A DNA stretch of 64,000 nt from Acanthacorydalis orientalis (Eukaryota; Arthropoda; Insecta; Megaloptera; Corydalidae). The stretch's first letter is position 1; the number at the start of each line of letters is the position of its first letter. This document shows, piece after piece, positions 45,480 to 56,896 of the stretch. The notes below the pieces were generated by a model that was not told the DNA's origin, did no database searches, and saw only the letters and a list, made by a program, of their open reading frames with translations. The DNA lies in the NCBI GenBank assembly GCA_034766995.1, contig CM068318.1:36489456-36553455 (forward strand), in the 5' to 3' direction. A program made the translations under genes and the position numbers.

Positions 45480-46038
45480 TTAGGTCGATAGGAAAACAAT
45501 TGCGGTTATTGTTTTCTGAATTTTAGCCTGAATGTTTTTCAATTAAAATGTGATTTCATCGTGTTCATGTTAATATCATTTTAAATGACATTTTTCATTT
45601 TGTATTTTGATAACAACGACTTTGGTTTTATTACTAATTTTGCTTCAAATTAAATATAGAAAAAAGCAAATAAGTGCAATTTTTTATGAGTTCAAAACGG
45701 ATGATAAAGTAGCTGTAAATGCTTGTAAACTAATGGTACTTTTGGTGTTGGTACTGGTAAGGAACGGTATGGTACAATGGTGGTTCAAAAATTTCTTTTT
45801 GGGGACGAAAGTCTCGAAACTGAAGAAGACCTCAGGCGTCGTTTTCAGTTCATAACAACCAAATGAAGGAGTTTGTTGAATCAGAACCACACACAACAAT
45901 TCAAGAGATTACTGAAAATTTAGGTGTTAGTCATCCAACAATTATGGACCACTTAAAACAGCTAGGAAAATCAAAAAAAGAGAAAAATTTATATGAATTT
46001 GAATATCATAAACCGCAATTATTTTTCTATCGATCTAA
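45480..46038 (+). mobile_element. Mini-mariner (HTH-only deletion derivative), copy 6
   Basis: The 5' TIR TTAGGTCGATAGGAAAACAA and 3' end TTTTCTATCGATCTAA lie between TA dinucleotides (45478-45479, 46039-46040). After a ~165-bp leader the transposase start region is broken (FYEFKTDDKVAVNACKL, then GMVQWWFKNFF). The HTH part is a single open frame from 45863: EFVESEPHTTIQEITENLGV, then SHPTIMDHLKQLGKSKKEKN. It continues LYEFEYHKPQLFFYRSN, residues encoded by the 3' TIR itself. This copy shows most clearly that the HTH is fused directly to the terminal repeat. Confidence 0.87.
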
Positions 46039-46470
46039 TATTAATACTTTTTATGACAAAATATTAAAATATTAAACTATCTTGCTTTCAAATTGACGAA
46101 TCAATAATTTAAAATAAAATTGCATTATTTATCGATAAACATTAGTAAATAACGTTGATGTGTTAATAAATGTGAATAATCACACAAATGTGTTTTATAT
46201 GATTAAAACTATGAATATTTAATCTTATTAATTATATTAAATCTCTTTTTCTTTCAATTTCTCTTCTAATTTTTCATGATTTTTTCTTTTTATAGCATTT
46301 TCAATGTAATCACTTTAGTCTACAATGCATTTTTAATAATTAAAATGGAAAGCAACTAAATAATTAAAATTAATAAATATACTAATTATACAAAAATTGT
46401 GTAGTCCAAGTATAACTGTTATTCTTAATATTCAGTACCATTTCCAAATTGTTTATGTATCCATAATCTA

Positions 46471-47025
46471 TTAGGTCGATAAAAAAAATAATTTCGGTTA
46501 ATGAACTCATTTGTCAAGATTTTTTGATTTCTCTAAATGTTTTAAGTGTTCCAGAACGGTTGGATGGCTAATACATAATTTTTGTGCAAGCTCTCGAATT
46601 GTTGTTCATGGTTTTGATTCAAATAACGCCTTCAGTTGGTCGTTATGAACTGAAGAAGAACGCTCGCGAGCTTATTAATCTCAAGGCTCTTGTCCTCAAT
46701 ACAAAACTTTTGGAACCACCATTGCACCATACATTTCTTAACAGTACCCACACCAAAAGCATCGTTCAGTTTGCGAGCAGTTTCTGGTGCTTTACCGCCC
46801 GTTTTAAACTCATATAAAAAATTGAAAAAAATGCTCTTATTTGCTCCTTACCTAATTTGAAGCAAAATTATTAATAAAACCAAAGTAGATGTTACCAAAA
46901 TATAGACCGAAAAATGCACTTTAAAATGATACTAACATGAACACGATAAAATGACACTTTCATTAAAAAAAATTCAGATTAGAATTCAGAAAACAAAATC
47001 CTCAATTATTTTTCTACCGACCTAA
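46471..47025 (-). mobile_element. Mini-mariner (HTH-only deletion derivative), copy 7
   Basis: TIRs TTAGGTCGATAAAAAAAATA and (right) TTTTTCTACCGACCTAA lie between TA dinucleotides (46469-46470, 47026-47027). The minus strand carries the leader, the start region (FKTGGKAPETARKLNDAFGV) and the HTH end next to the 3' TIR (LEHLKHLEKSKN). Frameshifts and stops are present. 555 bp. Confidence 0.85.
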
Positions 47026-47108
47026 TATTATGAAATAGTTCTAGAATTAAAAACAAACCGAATATGTCTTTTAGTGGATGTAATGAATACAGTTTCATTT
47101 AATTGGTC

Positions 47109-47188
47109 ATTTATGTCGTTATAATAAATAATCAGAACAATTTAGAGCACTCTAAATTGTTCTGATTATTTATTATAACGACATAAAT
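47109..47188. repeat. Perfect palindrome, 39-bp arms, 2-nt spacer
   Basis: Bases 47109-47147 are the exact reverse complement of 47150-47188, separated by CA. The outermost bases are ATTTATGTCG and CGACATAAAT. The match stops abruptly at both edges. Neither arm resembles a transposon end found elsewhere in the window. Confidence 0.93.
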
Positions 47189-47189
47189 C

Positions 47190-48219
47190 TAAATTTCACT
47201 CTAAATTTCATCATAAAATATTTTTAAATATAATTAAATTTTATCGTAAGGCATTTTTGACTCTACTAAATATTAAGAAATTTATTAAAAATATGTATCT
47301 AAAATGCTTCTCATGTCGTTTTCCTAGACATGTTATTTTTTAATTCCAGTCTCTATACATTTTAATAAATTTAAACATTATTTATTATAAATGCACTAGA
47401 AATAATTTTATTATTTTAATATTAAATAATATTTTTATACTACTAAATGAATAAAAGATTATAAACTTTTAGATATTAAATTATATATCACTGTTTCATG
47501 TAATAAACTTACAAACTATATAATATAATTGACATTAGAGCATTTTTTTACTCATAGAGGTTAAAAAATGTTTACTCACATAAATAGCGTCATTCACATT
47601 ATATTTTATCTTTTTCTGAACATGTGATATTCTATCAGACAACTGACAATGAATTCACCATATAAAAAAAAATTATATATAAGGAAATCTAATTAAAAGT
47701 AAAAACTTTCTGAAATTAAATATTATCATAATGAAATCACATTTTTATATAAATTGTTTTATATAAACAATGTATAACAGTTTTTGTAAAAGTAACCTTG
47801 CACTGCCATCTGTTATCGAGTAGAGAATATGTACAATGCGAACATGTTAACGTTTCTGTCACATAGAGCGCTAGCTACCGTATTCATTCTTAAGCAAATA
47901 TTCAAACACTGTTTCTTCGTGATGTTATTGGTGATCCTAAAGTACCGCCCTTTCAATATGGCTATTGTAAAAAAAATACAAATATTTCTCATAAATACAT
48001 TCATGTATTAAAATTATAAAGACTGTAGTATATTTGAAAATAAACCAAAAGAATACTTTAATTCCAGTATTTCGCTTTAATAACATTAAGATATAATAAC
48101 GAAATATTATATCATTTATCGCAGATGTAAACCGGGATGATTTTAGTAAAAAATTTTTTTTGAAAAACGCAATCTGTAACACGACATGATTAACATACCA
48201 ATTTATCAGATTACTTGCG
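47190..48219. other. No recognisable gene; one complex patch
   Basis: AT-rich DNA. The patch 47795-47960 (GCACTGCCATCTGTTATCGAG, then AGAGCGCTAGCTACCG) is more complex. Overlapping frames of 60-110 codons on both strands (47813-48269) have no domain and shadow each other. Confidence 0.35.
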
Positions 48220-48420
48220 TATCCATCGATAAAGTTATCGATAGACGATAAAAATAGATTTATCAACATTCGATAATCTGCTGCATTTTCATCTAAACAT
48301 CGATAAATTTATCACACGCCATCGAATGTTAACAAAATTAATTTTAACGTTTATTGACATCGATACATTTATGATGCGTACAGAAACATCGATGGATTTG
48401 TGATAAATTTATCGATATCA
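48220..48420. promoter_or_regulatory. Cluster of ATCGAT/TATCGATA motifs
   Basis: ATCGAT occurs in CATCGATAAAG, TTATCGATAG, CATCGATAAATT, CATCGATACATT, CATCGATGG and TTATCGATATC within about 200 bp. Two of these are the full 8-mer TATCGATA, the DRE recognised by DREF in insects. Inverted relationships such as TTATCAACATTCGATA with ATCGAATGTTAAC also occur. The cluster lies just before the satellite array. A regulatory role is inference; it may instead be a repeat remnant. Confidence 0.35.
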
Positions 48421-48429
48421 AACAGTAAA

Positions 48430-48728
48430 AGACTAGTATATTAGATTAACTATCATATTACAGTCAAATCAAAGAATATGTGACTTCATAATTTTAAAGT
48501 AAAATAATTTATATATATATATATATATATATATAAATTAAAGTAGAAACGTCTTAAATTTCTTATAATAATATTTAATTCCGAATTTTAATTCTGAATA
48601 TAAATATAAAATTAGAAGTGGAAGATATTTCAAAGAAGCTTCAAGATATTTCAAAAGACTAGTAAATTAGATTAGCTATCATATTACATTCAAATCAAAG
48701 AATATGTGACTTGAGAATTTTAAACTAA

Positions 48729-48785
<57 letters not shown>

Positions 48786-48950
48786 TATTTAAATTAGAGT
48801 AAAAACGTCTTAAGTTTCTTTTTATATTATTTAATTCAGAATATAACTATAAAATTAGAAGTAGAAGATAGTTAAAAAGATTAATAAATTAAATTAAGTA
48901 TCATATTTCATTCAAATCGAAGAATATGTGACTTAATAAATTTAAACTAA

Positions 48951-49005
<55 letters not shown>

Positions 49006-49195
49006 TTCATATTTAAATTAGAGAAGAAACATCATAAATTTCTTATAATAATATATAATTCCGAATATAACTATAAAATTAGAAGTGGAAGATATTTAAA
49101 AGAAGCTTCAAGATATTTCAAAAGACTAGAAAATTAGATTAGCTATCATATTACATTCAAATCAAAGAATATGTGACTTGAGAATTTTAAACTAA

Positions 49196-49230
<35 letters not shown>

Positions 49231-49395
49231 TATTTAAATTAGAGTAGAAACGTCTTAAATTTCTTTTTATAATATTTAATTCCGAATATAACTTTAAAAT
49301 TAGAAGTGGAAGATATTTCAAAAGACTAATAAATTAAATTAACTATCATATTACATTTAAATCGAAAAATATGTGACTTAATAAATTTAAACTAA

Positions 49396-49454
<59 letters not shown>

Positions 49455-49867
49455 TTCATATTTAAATTAGAGTAGAAACATCATAAATTTCTTATAATAA
49501 TATTTAATTCCGAATATAACTATAAAATTAGAAGTCGAAGATATTTAAAAGAAGCTTCAAGATATTTCAAAAGACTAGAAAATTAAATTAACTATCATAT
49601 TACATTCAAATCGAAAAATATGTGACTTAATAAATTTAAACTAAAATATTATATATATATATATATATATACATATATTTATATTTAAATTAGAGTAGAA
49701 ACATCATAAATTTCTTATAATAATATATAATTCCGAATATAACTATAAAATTAGAAGTCGAAGATATTTAAAAGAAGCTTCAAGATATTTCAAAAGACTA
49801 GAAAATTAGATTAGCTATCATATTACATTCAAATCAAAGAATATGTGACTTAAGAATTTTAAACTAA

Positions 49868-49928
<61 letters not shown>

Positions 49929-50093
49929 TATTTAAATTAGAGTAGAAACGTCTTAAGTTTCTTTTTATAATATTTAATTCCGAATATAACTATAAAATTA
50001 GAAGTGGAAGATATTTCAAAAGACTAATAAATTAAATTAACTATCATATTACATTCAAATCGAAAAATATGTGACTTAATAAATTTAAACTAA

Positions 50094-50138
<45 letters not shown>

Positions 50139-50462
50139 TTTATATTTAAATTAGAGTAGAAACATCATAAATTTCTTATAATAATATATAATTCCGAATA
50201 TAACTATAAAATTAGAAGTCGAAGATATTTAAAAGAAGCTTCAAGATATTTCAAAAGACTAGAAAATTAGATTAGCTATCATATTACATTCAAATCAAAG
50301 AATATGTGACTTAAGAATTTTAAACTAAAATAATATATATATATATATAACATATATATATATTCATATTTAAATTAGAGTAGAAACGTCTTAAATTTCT
50401 AATAATAATATTTAATTCCGAATATAACTATAGAATTAGAAGTGGAAGATATTTCAAAAAAT
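48430..50462. repeat. Nine-unit satellite with embedded (TA)n and two alternating subtypes
   Basis: The marker TATCATATT begins at 48451, 48677, 48899, 49144, 49344, 49593, 49816, 50042 and 50277, so units are 200-249 bp long. Each unit runs TATCATATTACATTCAAAT, GAATATGTGACTT, TAAACTAAAAT, a (TA)n tract of variable length, TTTAAATTAGAGTAGAAAC, a CGTCTTAA or CATCATAA variant, then TCCGAATATAACTATAAAAT and TAGAAGT. Length differences come mainly from the TA tract and from presence or absence of GAAGCTTCAAGATATTTC. Two linked variants define subtypes in the order A A B A B B A B A. Confidence 0.93.
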
Positions 50463-50468
50463 CTTTTG

Positions 50469-50498
50469 TTCAGAAAAACATTGTCAGTATGAAGATTA

Positions 50499-50556
<58 letters not shown>

Positions 50557-50581
50557 CTTCATACTGGAATATATTTCTGAA
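50469..50581. repeat. Inverted repeat centred on a (TA)n tract
   Basis: TTCAGAAAAACATTGTCAGT, then ATGAAGATTA at the left is matched by the reverse complement of CAATCTTCATACTGG, then AATATATTTCTGAA at the right (about 26 of 30 pair). The TA tract 50502-50552 lies exactly in the middle. It starts where the satellite ends. Confidence 0.8.
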
Positions 50582-51839
50582 TAAGAGTTTATTCCAAAAT
50601 TTTGCCAATTTCAACAACTCAATGGTTATCTTTACCACACATTTACAATATATTTACAACAACTTTTCATCGCATCACATCTTTATATTTTTTGTCAACT
50701 ATTCAATAATTTCTGTTTTTCATCTATGTATTATCCTCTCTTTTTACAATACATTGTTCATATTTTTATTTTATTTAATCAAAATACTTTTTATTCTCCT
50801 GATGACTTTCTTTGCGATTGACATATTTGTAGCTCAAAATAGACAGATAAATGAAAAACATGTTTATTATTATTTAATTGTAAAATATATTTAAATCTAC
50901 TTCTTCCTTTCTGCGCTTGTTGCTCATTGAATTTAACTGTTTTAACGATTTTTACATAAACATAAATAATTAGATCTCTCACCTTTTATATTTGTCATTT
51001 TTTTTATTTTCATTCAAGCCGTTCTAAACTTTTTCAGTTCCAATAAAGTGTTTTATCAAAAGTATTCATGAGTGTTTTACATCTCTCTCAATTTCATTCT
51101 CTCTAGTTGTATTACACTTATTCACTGATACATTCAATGCTTAAAAATTCAATATTTGTGTCAAATTAATGTTGATATTTCAATAAAAATTTAACTAAGT
51201 CCTGAAACTGATTTGTGTGTATATATATTTTATTATGTATGCAAATGTATACATTAACGGAAAAATATATTAAAAAATGGCGCTTAATTCAAAACTTTAA
51301 AGTTACGATTTTCTATATCAATGTTCGATATTTAACAAAACTATTATTAATTTCATGTTTCTTATTAATATTTTAATTAATTAAAATTACTTATCTTCTA
51401 TGATGTGCTTTTGGGCAATGATATTTAAAAAACATTTTCAGAAACTGAAAACATTACAGATGTACAGAATTTCTATACTATTTGTGTTGTACCTTATGCA
51501 TTGTCTTGTGTTTGTTTTCTGAAAGTATTTTATATAAATATTTATAAATAAATTCTCTTATTTATATAATAATTTCAATCTACATATAAATACGAGCCAT
51601 ATAGGAACACTTTCATACAAGTTAATCAGTTTCAAAACATAATGCTCATAAAGACCAAAAGTAAAGCAAAGAATACAATTTATTATATAACTTCAGCCTT
51701 GAAACTTCAGTAATTTTGTCTAAATGAATAAATTTTACTTCATATTATTCTCCAATACTATTATATATTACTGAATTATTTTATTATTTACACTAATAAT
51801 TATTACTATTTTAATTGTAAAACTGTAAGTATTATAAAA
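50582..51839. other. No recognisable gene or element
   Basis: AT-rich DNA. A 90-codon plus-strand frame at 50622-50894 is hydrophobic (Phe, Ile, Leu, Tyr) and could encode membrane segments. Its composition is what AT-rich noise produces, and no family is recognised. Confidence 0.35.
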
Positions 51840-51924
51840 AATGAGCACATGTCAAGTAATACCAACCACCTTTGTAATAGGTCATTGTGTACCTATAATA
51901 CAAATAAATACATTCATTCATTCA

Positions 51925-51977
<53 letters not shown>
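51840..51977 (+). repeat. Probable LINE 3' tail followed by (CT)n(TA)n
   Basis: ACCTATAATACAAATAAATA, then CATTCATTCATTCAT resembles the 3' end of a non-LTR element: a polyadenylation-like AATAAA and a tetranucleotide tail. CTCTCTCT and a TA tract (51937-51977) follow. No reverse transcriptase lies upstream, so only the end would be present. Confidence 0.4.
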
Positions 51978-51979
<2 letters not shown>

Positions 51980-53170
51980 CAATGAAGTTTAAAATTATTA
52001 TTTAATTATTATTCAGTAAAGAAAATATTCAAATTTTATTTTGCTTCATCTGTAAATCATTTATGGTAAATTTCTTAAATTTTATTCAATGAAGCACAAC
52101 ATATCTTTATATCCTCTAGAAATAAATATTTAAATTCAGGATGATTTCATTATCATCATTTGAAAATGTTTATGCGAACAAGAAATGAATGAAAAATATT
52201 AAAAATGATTAGAAAATAATCAAAATCAATTCTATAAAATGAAAAAGTTCCTTACTTAGTTTTTATACAGCTTCAAATTTGATAATATATTGAAAAAGTA
52301 TCTTTTAAGAGATTATTCATTAATGACTAACGATTTGAAGTGACCGTTAACGCGATAACAATGCGAAATAAGATTTCAAAGTACTATTAATGTCCAAATA
52401 TCACACATGTCATATTTAATGTAATTTGTAATTCAGAGGAAGTCAACCAATGATAGCGGTTACTAAAACGTTATGAAAATATTGATTCTGTGCGCCGCGT
52501 AACTCAAACTAATAAGTGAATCCAGTCTGAATCAGTTTTATTAAAGAATACGAGTAAGTCAACTTCAATCCTATCCGATTATATTTATCTGTAAAAAATA
52601 TGCTGTCAATTAATACTCTACAATTTGATAAAAGTTAAATAGAAGAAAAAAGAAAATACTTGAAAAATGAATGACAGTTAATTAAATACGGTTTAATATT
52701 GAAATTGGTGCCAAATCATGAACATATTACAAATAATTTGAAAACAACAGAAATTCTGAAAAATGTTTTTTTTTTAGAAAAAATCGAACCAGGTGATCAA
52801 AACCCGCATCAAAATAAAGTAAATTCAAAACATCAATAGAAAAATGCCTATCTTCTTGTTCGATCAGTCAAGCCATAACATCTAACAGTAAAAAATCATT
52901 GTATCTCTAATTCTGAGTAGTTTATCACTATTTACTAGCCTTTGTCAAAATACGGGAATAACATGCAGAAAGTCTTATTATCTTGTACTTTAAAGCACAC
53001 CATTCTTTCTGTTTGTTATGAGAGGTGTTTTTACGACTCACACATTTATTTATTTATTAAAACATACACGGACACTGCCCGCTACAAGTGACAACAGGAC
53101 GTTAATCATAAGATTTGTACAGATCGGAATATTGCACATAAAAGACAAAAACATACATTTTATATTTAAG
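51978..53170. other. No recognisable gene or element
   Basis: AT-rich DNA with a small complex patch at 52430-52520 (TTCTGTGCGCCGCGTAAC). Nothing assignable. Confidence 0.4.
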
Positions 53171-53173
53171 TAT

Positions 53174-53174
53174 A

Positions 53175-53228
<54 letters not shown>

Positions 53229-53246
53229 TATATATATATATATATA

Positions 53247-53283
<37 letters not shown>
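53174..53283. repeat. (TA)n microsatellite with GCATA interruptions
   Basis: TA tract with TATGCATA at 53174, 53224 and 53248. Confidence 0.95.
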
Positions 53284-53285
<2 letters not shown>

Positions 53286-53675
53286 AAGCAACAAATTATA
53301 TCAATACGTATCAAGTGCAAAAATGAAACGAAACTATAAACTTCAAAAAGCTTCAGTGAAACTATAAACAAACTGGATGATAAGGAATACATTTTACAAG
53401 TGGTTTCATTACAATAGAAACCAACTGTTCTTATTTGTAGAAAAAAAAAGTAAATCTAAGATACTTCTATAACAGTTTACAATATTATTACACTGGCGAA
53501 ACATGAAATTAGTACCCCATTCGCTTTACTACACCAGTCGATGTCCCCAAAATGTCTTCTTACTCTCAACAATAGAAGACAGTTGTGTAGAGAAACATCT
53601 AATAGTCTTCAAATGAAGCCTGAAAACTTCACAATAATTATGTTTGAGGGTTGTAAATTTTATGATTTGTATATA

Positions 53676-53973
53676 TATATAGAGAGAGAGAGAGGGGGGA
53701 GAAGAGAGAGACAGAGAGAGAAAAGGTGATTTAACTAAGGCATCCACACAAAATTATTAAAAAACGCAAAAATTAAAAAAAAACTTGTTAGCCTCCTTTT
53801 AGTATTTTGATTCAATTGTATTTTAGTTTTGAATTGAACTAAAATACTAAATAAATAATAACATGGGTTTTCTTAACGCCTACGCCTCCTTTTAATAGTT
53901 CCATGTGAAAGTCAACATCGGATCAACCTATATTTATATAGGATGCTTAGTATACATACACATACATATATAT

Positions 53974-54016
<43 letters not shown>

Positions 54017-54395
54017 GTATATATATACACATATACGAATATATATATATATATATATAGTACTATCTTTTTTCATAAAGTATCTGCATGTTAGGCTACC
54101 TAAACATCAAAAAATAAATATAACATTTCACATAAAGAACTATTAATTAACATTAATATTAAAACATTATTTACTTTTTTTTCTCTTATCAATCCTTTCC
54201 TTCCTATATTATTTTATAATTGTTAACAGTAATTATTAACACGAGCAAAGCTTTTATGTCTCTTCCAATTTAACATTTCTCCATTCAATTTTTCTCATAC
54301 TCTTTTTGTAACTTTGCACACAAGAATATATTTACTCGATATCTGTATACATTTTATTATTTTGTTTGACTATATTCAGCCTATGTATATATGTA

Positions 54396-54452
<57 letters not shown>

Positions 54453-54662
54453 ATATATATATAGAGAGAGAGAGAGAAATTGAGTGATTCAAGATTTCCA
54501 CACGAAAGTATTAAAAATATGTTACCTCCCATTTAGTATTTTAGTTCAATTGTATTTTAGTATTGAATTAAACTAAAATAATATATAAAAATATAACATG
54601 ATTTTTCTTAACCGCTAGCGTACATTTTTAATACTTCCATGTGGAAGCCTAAATTTAATCAG

Positions 54663-54712
<50 letters not shown>

Positions 54713-55072
54713 CTTATTACAATCTTTCTTTATAAATTGAATCTCTGCATGTCAGACTATCTAAATATTAAAAAATAAATATAAAATTTCATATACAGAA
54801 ATATTAGTTATTAAAATATAATTTGAGTTAATAGCAATTAAATTAACATTAAAATAGTATTTAAGATTTTACTGTTATCAATCCTTTCCTCCTTATATTA
54901 TTTTGTAATTGTTATTAGTAATTATTTACAGGAGCAAAGCATGTGTGTCTCTTCCAATTTAATATTTCTTCTATTCAACTTTTCTTGTGCACTTTTTGTA
55001 ACTTTGTACACAAAAAAAATATTTACTCGTTATCTATATACATTTTATTATTTTAAATTAGTATATTCAGCC

Positions 55073-55080
<8 letters not shown>
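53676..55080. repeat. Tandem duplication of a ~700-bp block carrying a fold-back MITE
   Basis: Copy 1 is about 53676-54386 and copy 2 about 54448-55080. Shared order: GAGAGA run, inverted repeat element, TA tract, CTGCATGT(T/C)AG.CTA, AAAAATAAATATAA, TATCAATCCTTTCCT, AGCAAAGC, GTCTCTTCCAATTTAA, CTTTTTGTAACTTTG, TATATACATTTTATTATTTT, ATATTCAGCCTA and a further TA tract. The copies differ at many positions and by indels, so the duplication is not recent. TA tracts lie at 53953-54060, 54383-54476, 54665-54714 and 55077-55124. Confidence 0.85.
54483..54660. mobile_element. Short fold-back MITE (copy 2; copy 1 at about 53727-53932)
   Basis: The left arm GATTTCCACACGAAAGTATT, AAAAAT and the right arm ATTTTTAATACTTCCATGTG, GAAGCC are inverted repeats. 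In the centre TTTAGTTCAATTGTATTTTA and TGAATTAAACTAAAAT form a second, internal inverted repeat. The same structure is in copy 1 (ATCCACACAAAATTATTAAA against TTTAATAGTTCCATGTGAAA). No superfamily can be named. Confidence 0.6.
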
Positions 55081-55119
<39 letters not shown>

Positions 55120-55189
55120 TTATACAGTAAAAAATTGTTATAACAGCAAAAACAGATTCATGAAAGCTTGATAATCCAACAAACAGTTA

Positions 55190-55345
55190 GTATAAAATGT
55201 ACGCAAGAAGTAATATAAAGGGGTTGAAGTTAACTCTAGTGGTGGATTCCCCTCGCTTTAAGATGCACGTTGCTCCGCCCCTTGCATAAACAGCGTTCAT
55301 AGGATATGAACACGTTCGTTTGACGGACGTTTTACATCTATATAT
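55190..55345. other. Unassigned complex patch
   Basis: GGTGGATTCCCCTCGC, then CACGTTGCTCCGCCCCTTGC and CGTTCGTTTGACGGACG stand out from the AT-rich flanks. It contains an inverted pair CGTTCGTTTGACGGACG. No assignment is possible. A TA tract lies at 55426-55463; the sequence to 55965 is plain. Confidence 0.3.
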
Positions 55346-55421
55346 TATATTTAAAAGTGTATTTGATTAAAAATGTTTTTCAATCAAGTTGTTCACATTT
55401 AATGTATCATTATGATAAGAA

Positions 55422-55465
<44 letters not shown>

Positions 55466-55965
55466 CTAAATTTCTAGTTAATTGAAAATGCAATAAATTA
55501 GCTTCTAATTTGCTCAGTTTAGTATACAAAAATATAATTTCTTAGACAACAAAATTTGATAGAAATTTTTCTGTACCACAACTCTGAAGATTTTAACATC
55601 ACTATCATCTTAAAAATGTTGAAAATATAGTGAGTTATGGGATCAAATAAAAAGAATTCATTTGAGAAAACATACACATTTCATTAAAATTAAATAAGTA
55701 ATCTATATAAAACAATTCTCTTGCAATTTTTATATTTACAAAACCAGTTAAAGTTTTACTTTTATTAAACATTTAGATCTGTACTACTATTTCAAAAATC
55801 AAAACATTAAAAAGTAAATGTTGACTGATTTGAATGGTTTTTAAAACATTAAATCTTTTTATTTTAGAAAAAAATGGACTTAATTCCCTACAGACAATAT
55901 TCTTGTTTCTTTTCAAGAGCATTTCAAACAATATATTAGATATAAAAGTTTAATAAGTGCACTTA

Positions 55966-56400
55966 TTAGGTTTAAAAATGAATTCGGTGACTTTAAATTG
56001 AACCAATTATAACAATTAAAATATTTTCTCTTCGTTTTAGTATTTTTAAGAACCAACCTTAAACATTTAAAAAACTAAATATCTTTTCCAAGCAGTTGGC
56101 ATAACCTCATAAAACAGTAAGGAGCACGATGGCCTCCGAAAAGCAGCCTAACACTTTGGAAGAATGTATTGTGACGCATAAAACATACAAAAAATGATAA
56201 AACAGTGGAAGAGGTCCGAATAAGTACTAACGACTTCATCGACTCAGAGTCATAACCTTTTAGACAAGGATTCGTCAGTTTTCTGACAGATAAATTCAAG
56301 TTCTACAAATCTAAAGGGACATTTTGAGGCATGAAATGTATTCAATTTTTCAACATTCATTCTCTATAAAAAAAGGAACGGAATTAATTTGTACACCTAA
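55966..56400 (-). mobile_element. TTAGGTGTAC-type MITE, copy 2
   Basis: The left end TTAGGTTTAAAAATGAATTC and the right end (reverse-complemented) TTAGGTGTACAAATTAATTC form a TIR. TA flanks lie at 55964-55965 and 56401-56402. The interior on the minus strand contains TCTGTCAGAAAACTGACGAA and CCTCTTCCACTGTTTTATCA, shared with the copies at 38886 and 56897. The (T)TAGGTGTACAA termini resemble those of mauritiana/Mos1-type mariners, but no transposase sequence is present. The 74-codon frame at 56075-56299 is not conserved between copies. 435 bp. Confidence 0.78.
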
Positions 56401-56668
56401 TAGATTTTTTAATAGACATACTATTTAAAGGTGTGCTTTAAATTGTATTAAAAAGTTTACATACAAAAAAATTGCATAAAACATTTTCTAGTACAACATT
56501 TCATGGATTGGAAGTAAATACACATTTTATAAAATAAACAAGCAATGTCTTTAATGAAAAAAACTTTTATTGTAATTCGTTTAAGAACTTTCCGTACTAA
56601 TTAATATTATATTAATTTTTAAGTTATTCAAATTATGTTCATGATTTAAAAATAAAATCCAAAAAAAT

Positions 56669-56695
56669 ATTAGTTTGGTAGAAAAATATATAATA
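56669..56695 (+). mobile_element. Solitary mini-mariner TIR
   Basis: TATTAGTTTGGTAGAAAAAT matches the mini-mariner terminal repeat, preceded by AT. Family-specific sequence does not continue beyond it. Confidence 0.55.
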
Positions 56696-56896
56696 GTTAC
56701 TTTAATATACAATAATGTATATGTATATATTTAATATAATATTAATTATGTGTATATTAAATATAATATATAAATAACTAACTGAAATTTTAAAACAGCT
56801 TTTAAAAATCAAAATCAACTTTAAAATCCTTATTAGTTTTAAAATAAAAACTAACCGTCCTTTGCAACATAAATTATAAAACAGTGCTACAAACTA

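Noticed and set aside
47813..48269. Overlapping 60-110 codon frames on both strands
   Set aside because: They are mutually exclusive AT-rich frames rich in Phe, Ile and Lys, with no domain.
48430..50462. CRISPR-like array
   Set aside because: Units are 200-249 bp with whole-unit homology and variable TA tracts, not short repeats with unique spacers. The DNA is eukaryotic.
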